Of a stretch of 64,000 nt of DNA, positions 46,201 through 53,530 are shown one piece after another. How positions within the stretch are numbered: the first letter of the stretch is position 1; the number at the start of each line of letters is the position of its first letter. Origin of the DNA: Bacteroidia bacterium (GTDB lineage Bacteria > Bacteroidota > Bacteroidia > Bacteroidales > GWA2-32-17); NCBI GenBank assembly GCA_016218155.1, contig JACREQ010000079.1:1-64000 (forward strand), read 5' to 3'. A program made the position numbers and the translations under genes. The notes below the pieces were generated by a model, which saw nothing but the letters and a program-made list of their open reading frames with translations, did not search any database and was not told the origin of the DNA.

Positions 46201-47589
46201 TTAAAACTCAGCATTTTTAGGTGTTCTGGGGAAAGGAATTACATCGCGAATATTTGCCATTCCCGTAACAAATAATATTAATCTTTCAAAACCTAATCCA
46301 AAACCACTATGAGGAGCTGTTCCAAATTTTCGGGTTTCTAAATACCACCACATATCTTTTGATGGGATATGAAGCTCGTTTATTCTTGTTTCGAGTTTTT
46401 CTAAATTTTCTTCACGCTGCGAGCCACCAATTATTTCTCCAATTTTTGGAAACAAAACATCCATTGCTCTTACTGTTTTTCCATCGGGATTTTGTTTCAT
46501 GTAAAATGCCTTGATTTCTTTTGGATAATCAATTAAAATAACAGGCTTCTTAAAATGTTTTTCTACTAAATAGCGTTCATGTTCTGATTGTAAATCGGTA
46601 CCCCAGGAAACCGGGAATTCAAATTTTTCTCCAGATTTCATAAGAATTTCAACAGCCTCTGTATAAGTTAACCTCTTAAAGTCATTGTTAACAACAAATT
46701 CCAGACGGGAAATTAATTCTTTGTCATACATTTCGTTTAAGAAATTCAAATCATCTTTGCAATTTTCTAAAGCATAACGAACAAGATATTGAACAAAATC
46801 CTGAGCCAGTGTCATGTTATCTTCAAGGTCATAAAATGCCATTTCGGGTTCAATCATCCAGAATTCTGCAAGATGGCGTGGAGTATTGGAGTTTTCAGCT
46901 CTAAATGTTGGGCCAAAAGTATATACCTCTGAAAGAGCCATTGCTCCGAGTTCACCCTCAAGTTGACCTGAAACTGTAAGATTTGTTTCTTTGCCGAAAA
47001 AGTCCTGTGAAAAATCTATGTTTCCTTCCGGAGTTTTCGGTAAATTATGCGGATCAAGTGTTGATACTCTGAACATTTGACCAGCGCCTTCGGCATCAGA
47101 ACCTGTAATTATAGGAGTATGGATATAATAAAATCCTTTGTCGTTAAAATATTTGTGAATTGCAAATGCCATGTTATGACGAATTCTTAAAACAGCTCCA
47201 AAAGTATTTGTGCGTGGTCTTAAATGTGCAATGCTTCTTAAAAATTCCAGAGTGTGACCTTTCTTTTGTAAAGGATAAGTTTCTGGATCACATGTTCCGT
47301 AAACCTGAATCTCTTTTGCCTGCATTTCAACAGGTTGTCCTTGTCCTTGGGATTGAACCAATATTCCTTTTACTCTTATACAAGCTCCTGTAGTAATATT
47401 TTTTAATGCCTCTTCTCCAAATACAGGTATGTCAACAACAACTTGCATGCTATGAATTATAGAACCATCATTAATTGCAATAAAACTCACGTTTTTATTT
47501 CCTCTTCTGGTTCTAACCCAACCTTCTACAACAACTTCTTTTCCAAAATCTTTGGATAGTAATAACTCTTTAATTTTAATGCGTTTCAT
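46201..47589 (-). CDS. asnS: Asparaginyl-tRNA synthetase
   Basis: 462 residues, typical size. An N-terminal OB-fold anticodon-binding domain ([18 protein letters not shown]) is followed by a class II catalytic core: motif 2 is [20 protein letters not shown] and motif 3 [25 protein letters not shown] and the ending [13 protein letters not shown] are typical of AsnRS rather than AspRS. It charges tRNA-Asn directly. It has a good promoter and leads the asnS-rpoN-PAP2 group. Confidence 0.96.
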   Translation of the reverse strand: MKRIKIKELLLSKDFGKEVVVEGWVRTRRGNKNVSFIAINDGSIIHSMQVVVDIPVFGEEALKNITTGACIRVKGILVQSQGQGQPVEMQAKEIQVYGTCDPETYPLQKKGHTLEFLRSIAHLRPRTNTFGAVLRIRHNMAFAIHKYFNDKGFYYIHTPIITGSDAEGAGQMFRVSTLDPHNLPKTPEGNIDFSQDFFGKETNLTVSGQLEGELGAMALSEVYTFGPTFRAENSNTPRHLAEFWMIEPEMAFYDLEDNMTLAQDFVQYLVRYALENCKDDLNFLNEMYDKELISRLEFVVNNDFKRLTYTEAVEILMKSGEKFEFPVSWGTDLQSEHERYLVEKHFKKPVILIDYPKEIKAFYMKQNPDGKTVRAMDVLFPKIGEIIGGSQREENLEKLETRINELHIPSKDMWWYLETRKFGTAPHSGFGLGFERLILFVTGMANIRDVIPFPRTPKNAEF

Positions 47590-47964
47590 ATTATTATTTT
47601 TGAACTACAAACCTAATATGATTTTTACTGCTCTCCAAACATTTCAAAAGATCAGGAATAAAATTTATCAAAAATTGAAGTTTAGTTAAATTATAGACCA
47701 ATAAAATGTTTATTCTTGTCCCGTTTAAATTTTAAAATTGCACTTAATATGACAATACATGTTGTTAGGAGACTTAGTTGTTTTGTTAAAAAGTTTAATG
47801 TTGTATTTTAGAATTTCAAATTGTAGTTTTATACCATTATTATTCATTTTAAAAGTCAAAAAAGACAGTAATGATTATTTCTCTTTTTTGATATATAATT
47901 TTTGCATATCTTGTGCATTTATTTTTAAAATGTGAGTATTAAATTAACTTGAAAAAATAATCAT
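47590..47964. other. Intergenic region with divergent promoters (375 bases)
   Basis: The asnS side holds a clear minus-strand promoter (47608-47638). The rest is very AT-rich, with no reading frame, hairpin or repeat that I can support. Near the propeller gene there are weak plus-strand promoter-like elements: TTG at 47888-47890 and TATCTTGT at 47907-47914, at a sub-optimal 16-base spacing. Confidence 0.5.
47608..47638 (-). promoter_or_regulatory. Promoter of asnS
   Basis: On the minus strand TTG (47638-47636), a 20-base spacer and TAGGTTTG (47615-47608), a full match to TTG-N19-21-TAnnTTTG. The asnS ATG is 19 bases downstream. Confidence 0.6.
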
Positions 47965-50910
47965 ATGAGAACCAAGCGTTTATTTTTATCTTTTACATTA
48001 TTATTAGCTGCAGGTGTTGCTTTTACTTTTTTAACATCAATGTCAAATAATGCTGATGTAATATTGAAAAGCAAGAATTCAATTAAGAACTTCTTAAAGA
48101 ATCACAGCACAATCAGTGAGATCTTTTTTGATATTGAAGCCCCTAAAGATGGTAATGGAAAAGTTAATACAACTTCTGGACATAAAGTTAAAAAAAGTCC
48201 TGCTACTCAAATGAATTGGACAGAAATGGGTCCAAGTAATGTTGGTGGAAGAACCAGAGCTGTTGTGATTGATAAAGACAATCAGAACCTTATTATTGCT
48301 GGTTCTGTTGGTGGAGGAATCTGGAAATCTACTACAGGTGGGCTTTCATGGGTTAAAATTGCAGGAAATGATTTATTGGATAATATGATTATCAGCTCTA
48401 TGTGTCAGGCTTCAAACGGAGATATTTACGCAGGAACAGGTGAATATTTTAATTTAAATAATAAATTAGGATTTAGAGGTCAGGGAATTTGGAAATCTAC
48501 AGATCATGGAGAAACATGGACACATTTAACTTCAACTTGGAATTCATCAGATGATTCGAAGAATATTTTTTATTACGTAAGTAAAATTGCAATTCACCCA
48601 ACAAATACAAATAAAATATATGCAGCAACAGCAAAAGGTTTAATGCTTTCTACAGATGGTGGAACTACATGGGCAAATACAATTGCCGGAGATGCAAATG
48701 CAGATTCAGTTTGTACCGATGTTCAGGTAAGTAAAGATGGTTTGGTTGTTATAGCAGCATTAGCACGTAAAGCTTATGTTTGCAATACTGGCGACGATTC
48801 CTTTAAAAACATCTCAGATAAAGTAACTCCTGTGGACTCTATTCCAACTGATGTTAGACGTATTGAGTTTGCTATCGCTCCTTCAAATTCTAATTATATA
48901 TATTGTTTAGCAGCTGATAACGCAGGAGCATTGAAAAATGTATACCAGTCAACAGATAAGGGGAATACATTTACAAAAATGTTGGCTAGTATAAATTCTC
49001 AATTTTTACCATTTGGCGAAGATAAATATGGACGTTATAATAATGTTATAGCTGTTTTTCCAGATGATCCCGAACATTTATTATTAGGTGGATATGACTT
49101 ATTTGAATATACAACAGCAAATCCTTGGCAACAGGTTTCTACTGGTTTGCTTAATTTCACTAATCAAAAATATGTTCATTCAGGAATACATACAATAGTG
49201 TTTGCTCCTAATTATTCTGCAACTAATAAAGTAATTTATTTAGGAACAGATGGTGGTGTATTTAGTTCTGCAGATGCTGCACTTACATGGAGCCAAAAGA
49301 ATAAAAATTATAATACTACAATTTTTAATTCAGTAAGTTATTCTATCAATGGTATGGTTATAGGCGGTACTCAAAATAATGGAACTGAAATAATACCACT
49401 TACCGGAACTCATGTAACTGATGCATTTAAAATATATGGTGGTAATGGAGGCCATTGTGAGTTTTCACAGTTAAATCCTTACATGATTTTTGCTACAACA
49501 AGCTTTGGAAAATTAATAAGATCAAATGATGGTGGTGGTACATTTGAAACAGATAATACTAAGCTTATAAGTAAAAATATTACTGATGCAAATACTAATA
49601 TAGGAACCTCAACCCATCCTTTTGTAACTCCAATCAGATTGTGGGAAACGTTTTATGATCCAGGCAGTTGGCTGTATTGGTTAGCTAAGGCTCCTGAAAC
49701 ACTTTATCTTGGCGATACTCTTAGTATTTTTTCTCAGTGTGGAAGGGAATTAAAACATATTATTAATTTGACCGATTTAAATGGTAGGGATTCATTAAGA
49801 AAATCAGATACTGTGGTTGTTCAAGATACCTATCAGTCAGTTTTAGCTATTGGATATAGTGGTAATAATGCAACAAGCCCAAATGGGTCAATTTGGATTA
49901 CTCGCTTCAGCCTTCTTCAATCAATGTCGCCTCCAATTTGGTATAGAATTTCAAAATTAACTACAGTAAAAGAAATTCAAAATATTGAATTTTCTAAGGA
50001 TGGAGATCATTTATTTTTCTCAGATTATAATGCAACAACTGGTGTAAGTAAAATTTATCGTTGTTCTAATATTAATTCTGCAAAAGATAGTGCAACTTGT
50101 GCATCAAATTCATCGCAGCAAGTTATTACTACAACTGAAATCGGTAATTTTGACCATAAAATTACAGGTATTGCAATTGATCCTCAGAATGCAAATAATG
50201 TTGTACTTACTTTAGGTGGCTATACAAGTACAGATTATATTTATTATTCATTTAATGCAGCAACTACAACATCATCAGTAACTGCAGATAATTTTGCCTC
50301 AAGGCAAAGTTCTTCTTTACCGGCAATGCCGATTTATAGCGCAATTGTAAACTGGAATAATTCGCTTGTAGTAATAATCGGAACAGAATCCGGAGTTTAT
50401 ACTACAGATGATATTACAGTTGCAAGTCCAACTTGGGAAAAACAAACAGCTTTTCCAAATGTTCCTGTAATCCAGTTACGTCAGCAAATTCATCCAAACG
50501 GATGGTATGTACTTCCAGTTGTTGATGGTGGTTTTAATTCAAACATTGAAAACCATGGTGTTATTTATGCAGCAACAGCAGGTCGTGGGATATATCGTTG
50601 CGAAGATTTTAGAGGTCCGGTTAGTGTGCCAGAAATTGTTGAAAATAAATCAAATTCTTTGCAAATTGTTGTATATCCTAATCCTGTAAAAGATCAGGCA
50701 AGCGTTTCTTTTAACCTAAACAAAAGAAGTGATGTTATTTTTAAAATATATGATTTGTCCGGAAATGTTGTAAAAACAATTTCAAGTAAAAATCAGGATG
50801 CCGGTAATCACAGTTTAGAATTTGATACATATGGATTATCAGCAGGTACATATATTGCATCTATGGAATCAAACGGCACAAAGAGTACCACTAAATTTGT
50901 AGTTTATTAA
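47965..50910 (+). CDS. Secreted beta-propeller (BNR/VPS10-like) protein with T9SS type A sorting domain
   Basis: 981 residues. A signal peptide or N-terminal anchor (about 1-30) is followed by a large propeller region. BNR/Asp-box-like motifs recur: SVGGGIWKSTTGGLSWVKI, GQGIWKSTDHGETWTHL, MLSTDGGTTWAN, YQSTDKGNTFTKM, GGVFSSADAALTWSQ, LIRSNDGGGTFET. Glycosidase catalytic residues are not evident. The last ~80 residues are a type A CTD (VYPNPVKDQASVSFNL, IYDLSGNVVKTI, LSAGTYIASM, KFVVY) for T9SS export. It is probably a surface or extracellular binding protein, or a glycan-active enzyme of unknown type. A strong terminator follows the gene. Confidence 0.88.
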   Translation: MRTKRLFLSFTLLLAAGVAFTFLTSMSNNADVILKSKNSIKNFLKNHSTISEIFFDIEAPKDGNGKVNTTSGHKVKKSPATQMNWTEMGPSNVGGRTRAVVIDKDNQNLIIAGSVGGGIWKSTTGGLSWVKIAGNDLLDNMIISSMCQASNGDIYAGTGEYFNLNNKLGFRGQGIWKSTDHGETWTHLTSTWNSSDDSKNIFYYVSKIAIHPTNTNKIYAATAKGLMLSTDGGTTWANTIAGDANADSVCTDVQVSKDGLVVIAALARKAYVCNTGDDSFKNISDKVTPVDSIPTDVRRIEFAIAPSNSNYIYCLAADNAGALKNVYQSTDKGNTFTKMLASINSQFLPFGEDKYGRYNNVIAVFPDDPEHLLLGGYDLFEYTTANPWQQVSTGLLNFTNQKYVHSGIHTIVFAPNYSATNKVIYLGTDGGVFSSADAALTWSQKNKNYNTTIFNSVSYSINGMVIGGTQNNGTEIIPLTGTHVTDAFKIYGGNGGHCEFSQLNPYMIFATTSFGKLIRSNDGGGTFETDNTKLISKNITDANTNIGTSTHPFVTPIRLWETFYDPGSWLYWLAKAPETLYLGDTLSIFSQCGRELKHIINLTDLNGRDSLRKSDTVVVQDTYQSVLAIGYSGNNATSPNGSIWITRFSLLQSMSPPIWYRISKLTTVKEIQNIEFSKDGDHLFFSDYNATTGVSKIYRCSNINSAKDSATCASNSSQQVITTTEIGNFDHKITGIAIDPQNANNVVLTLGGYTSTDYIYYSFNAATTTSSVTADNFASRQSSSLPAMPIYSAIVNWNNSLVVIIGTESGVYTTDDITVASPTWEKQTAFPNVPVIQLRQQIHPNGWYVLPVVDGGFNSNIENHGVIYAATAGRGIYRCEDFRGPVSVPEIVENKSNSLQIVVYPNPVKDQASVSFNLNKRSDVIFKIYDLSGNVVKTISSKNQDAGNHSLEFDTYGLSAGTYIASMESNGTKSTTKFVVY

Positions 50911-50933
50911 TTTCTCATAGCTTACATTAAAAG

Positions 50934-50958
50934 CCCTGTCGAGAGACAGGGTTTTTTT
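50934..50958 (+). terminator. Intrinsic terminator of the propeller-protein gene
   Basis: CCCTGTC and GACAGGG pair around a GAGA tetraloop and are followed by seven T. It lies 24 bases past the stop. Confidence 0.88.
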
Positions 50959-50982
50959 ATTTATAAAGGTGATAAAGGTTTT

Positions 50983-51012
50983 TTGTGTTTAAACTTATAA
51001 TCATTAATTTTG
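50983..51012 (+). promoter_or_regulatory. Promoter of gap
   Basis: TTG at 50983-50985, a 19-base spacer and TAATTTTG at 51005-51012 match the Bacteroidota consensus. Transcription would start near 51019, upstream of both possible start codons (51027 and 51054). Confidence 0.55.
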
Positions 51013-51053
51013 ACTTTTAATAATTAGTGTTAATTGACTTAATTTTATTGAAT

Positions 51054-52061
51054 ATGACAAAGATAAAAGTTGCAATCAACGGATTTGGAAGGATTGGAAG
51101 AAACGTTTTTAAAATTGCATTAAAACGTTCAGATATAGAAATTGTAGGAATCAACGACCTTACAGATACGCAAACTCTGGCTCATTTATTAAAATATGAT
51201 TCTACTCAGGGAAAGTTTGAAGGAACAGTTGCTTTTGATAATGAGAATCTTATTGTTAATGGAGTTAAAATAAAAGTAACCGCAGAAAGAAGTCCGGCAA
51301 GTATTAAATGGAGTAACACCCCTGATGTGGTAATCGAGTCTACTGGTAAATTTGTTAGCAAAGAAAGCGAAAAAGGAGGTTATGGTGACCATTTAAAAAC
51401 TGGGGCAAAAAAAGTTATACTTACAGTACCATCAAAAGATACAATTGACAGAATGATTGTAATGGGCGTAAACGATAACGATTTACTGTCTACTGATCAA
51501 TGTGTGTCAAATGCAAGTTGTACAACAAACTGTCTTGCTCCTGTTGTAAAAGTTTTAAATGATGCATTTGGTGTTGAAACCGGCTTTATGACAACCATTC
51601 ATGCATATACTAACGATCAGATGATACTTGACTCACCACATAAAGATTTAAGAAGAGCAAGGTCATGTGCAGTTTCTCAGATTCCTACAACCACAGGTGC
51701 TGCAAAAGCAGTAGGCAAAGTAATTCCTGAATTAAAAGGTAAACTAGATGGGTTGGCTATTCGCGTACCAACCCCAACAGGTTCATTAGTAGATTTTGTT
51801 GTAAATTTAAAAACAGAAGCCACAAAAGAGCAGATTAATGCTGCTATGAAAAAAGCTGCAGATGGTCCGATGAAAGGAATTTTAGAATATACCGAAGATC
51901 CTATTGTTTCAGTTGATATAATTCATAACCCGCATTCAAGTATTTTTGATGCTTTAAGTACTATGGTAATTGGTAAAACAGTTAAAGTACTTTCATGGTA
52001 TGATAATGAATGGGGATATTCAAACAGAGTAGTAGATTTAATTCCTCTACTATTTAAATAA
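51054..52061 (+). CDS. gap: Glyceraldehyde-3-phosphate dehydrogenase
   Basis: 335 residues from the ATG at 51054 (MTKIKVAINGFGRIGRN...), the family start; an in-frame ATG at 51027 adds nine hydrophobic residues without precedent. The NAD-binding GFGRIGRN opens the Rossmann fold. SNASCTTNCLAP holds the catalytic cysteine (C156), with the partner histidine in MTTIHAYTNDQ. SWYDNEWGYSNR is the C-terminal family block. It oxidises glyceraldehyde-3-phosphate in glycolysis. It is transcribed alone from a good promoter, with its own terminator. Confidence 0.96.
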   Translation: MTKIKVAINGFGRIGRNVFKIALKRSDIEIVGINDLTDTQTLAHLLKYDSTQGKFEGTVAFDNENLIVNGVKIKVTAERSPASIKWSNTPDVVIESTGKFVSKESEKGGYGDHLKTGAKKVILTVPSKDTIDRMIVMGVNDNDLLSTDQCVSNASCTTNCLAPVVKVLNDAFGVETGFMTTIHAYTNDQMILDSPHKDLRRARSCAVSQIPTTTGAAKAVGKVIPELKGKLDGLAIRVPTPTGSLVDFVVNLKTEATKEQINAAMKKAADGPMKGILEYTEDPIVSVDIIHNPHSSIFDALSTMVIGKTVKVLSWYDNEWGYSNRVVDLIPLLFK

Positions 52062-52067
52062 AATATT

Positions 52068-52087
52068 AAACCGGCAAATGCCGGTTT
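52068..52087 (+). terminator. Intrinsic terminator of gap
   Basis: AAACCGGCA and TGCCGGTTT form a 9-bp stem around two bases and merge into a T-run. It begins 7 bases after the gap stop and isolates gap from the LuxE-like gene. Confidence 0.85.
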
Positions 52088-52109
52088 TTTATTATAAAAA
52101 AAAACAAAA

Positions 52110-53078
52110 GTGAATTTGTTAGAAAGTCATACTGATTTCGAATTTGAAAATTCTGCTATTGAAACATTTTGTTATCAAGCCCAGAATAATCTTGTGTATA
52201 AGCAATATTTAAAATTATTGCACATTGTTCCTGATAAAATTAAAACTATTAATGAGATTCCATTTTTACCTGTTTCATTTTTTAAAACTCACAAGATAAC
52301 AACTTCAGAATTTTCAGAAATTATATTTACAAGTAGTGGTACTACAGGTGATGAGGTGTCAAAACATTATGTAAAGGAGTTGTCCTTATATAAGAATAGT
52401 TTTAAAAAATGTTTTGATTTGTTTTATCAGAATCCCACAGACTACTGTATTTTAGCACTTTTGCCTTCATATCTTGAAAGAGAAGGTTCTTCATTAGTTT
52501 ATATGGTTAATGAACTAATAAAATTAAGCAATAATAAAGATTCCGGTTTTTTTCTTGATAACTTTTCTGACTTAAATAACATTATAAAAAAGTATTTAGA
52601 TTCAACACAAAAGGTTCTTTTATTGGGAGTAAGTTTTGCATTATTGGACTTAGTAGAAAAGTTTCCGCAACAATTGTCATATAATTTTATTGTGATGGAA
52701 ACGGGTGGAATGAAAGGACGAAAGAAAGAGATTACACGAAGGGAATTACACGAGAAATTAAGTGCTGGATTTGGAGTTAGTAATATTCATAGTGAGTATG
52801 GTATGACCGAGTTATTATCTCAGGCATATTCAAAAGGAAATGGCAAATATAATTGCCCACCGTGGATGAAGGTATTAATTCGAGACACTTCTGATCCGTT
52901 TCAATTAATAGAAAATGGAAAAACCGGTGGAATAAATATTATTGATCTTGCAAACAGATATTCTTGCTCATTTATTGAAACACAGGATCTGGGGAAATGT
53001 TATAATGATGGAAGTTTTGAGGTGCTAGGAAGATTTGATTACAGCCAGGTAAGGGGTTGTAATTTACTCTTGGGATAA
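52110..53078 (+). CDS. LuxE-like acyl-protein synthetase domain protein
   Basis: 322 residues from a GTG start (an AUG start would lose conserved sequence). It matches the LuxE/acyl-protein synthetase family of adenylating enzymes: IPFLPVSFFKTHKI near the N-terminus, the phosphate loop FTSSGTTGD, LALLPSYLEREGSSLVYM, a METGGMKGRKKEITR block and the late SEYGMTELLSQAYS that equates to the adenylate-forming A5 motif. LuxE activates fatty acids for the luminescence reductase, but no luxC, luxD or luxAB is present. Stand-alone forms occur in Bacteroidota and may activate other acyl groups. It begins 23 bases after the gap terminator. Confidence 0.82.
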   Translation: MNLLESHTDFEFENSAIETFCYQAQNNLVYKQYLKLLHIVPDKIKTINEIPFLPVSFFKTHKITTSEFSEIIFTSSGTTGDEVSKHYVKELSLYKNSFKKCFDLFYQNPTDYCILALLPSYLEREGSSLVYMVNELIKLSNNKDSGFFLDNFSDLNNIIKKYLDSTQKVLLLGVSFALLDLVEKFPQQLSYNFIVMETGGMKGRKKEITRRELHEKLSAGFGVSNIHSEYGMTELLSQAYSKGNGKYNCPPWMKVLIRDTSDPFQLIENGKTGGINIIDLANRYSCSFIETQDLGKCYNDGSFEVLGRFDYSQVRGCNLLLG

Positions 53079-53080
53079 TG

Positions 53081-53530
53081 TTATGGCAATTCGCCAAGAT
53101 CTTTTATAAACAACCCACATTTATTTTTATATAATTCTTTTCCTTGTGGTAAACCATAAAGTGCAGCTTTTTTTACATCCATACACGAACCTTTTGTGAA
53201 TGCGAATCTTGCTTTTGCAATACCCCTGTTATAATATGCTTCAGCAAGAGTGGAATCAATTTTAATAGCCTTGTTATAATCGCTAATTGCATCAGGATAA
53301 AGTCCCATGTACGCATATTGTACCCCTCTGTTTACATATAATGGTGCATTTTCAGGATTTGTGTGTATCTGCTGTGAGTATTGGAAAATATTTTCTTTTA
53401 TTCTAATTCTGTCTGCATCAGTTAAAGTCCTGTTAAAATATATTTCAAGATTCAAAGGTTTTTTTTCCTGTGAAAATAATGCTTGAAAAAATAAGCAAAT
53501 AAACAGTGAAAAAACAAACAACAGTTTCAT
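53081..53530 (-). CDS. Small exported TPR protein
   Basis: 149 residues with a signal peptide ending ALFSQ. About two tetratricopeptide repeats (APLYVNRGVQYAYMGLYPDA, AEAYYNRGIAKARFAFTKG) are followed by a cysteine-containing tail (GSCMDVKKAALYG, NKCG). This tail is common in Bacteroidota TPR proteins. The start codon overlaps the stop of the upstream 813-residue gene by one base (TAATG), so translation is coupled and the two proteins probably act together in the envelope. Function unknown. Confidence 0.78.
   Translation of the reverse strand: MKLLFVFSLFICLFFQALFSQEKKPLNLEIYFNRTLTDADRIRIKENIFQYSQQIHTNPENAPLYVNRGVQYAYMGLYPDAISDYNKAIKIDSTLAEAYYNRGIAKARFAFTKGSCMDVKKAALYGLPQGKELYKNKCGLFIKDLGELP

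Noticed and set aside
51027-51053. Nine-residue extension of GAPDH
   Set aside because: It is hydrophobic and not part of the conserved start; the ATG at 51054 fits the family.
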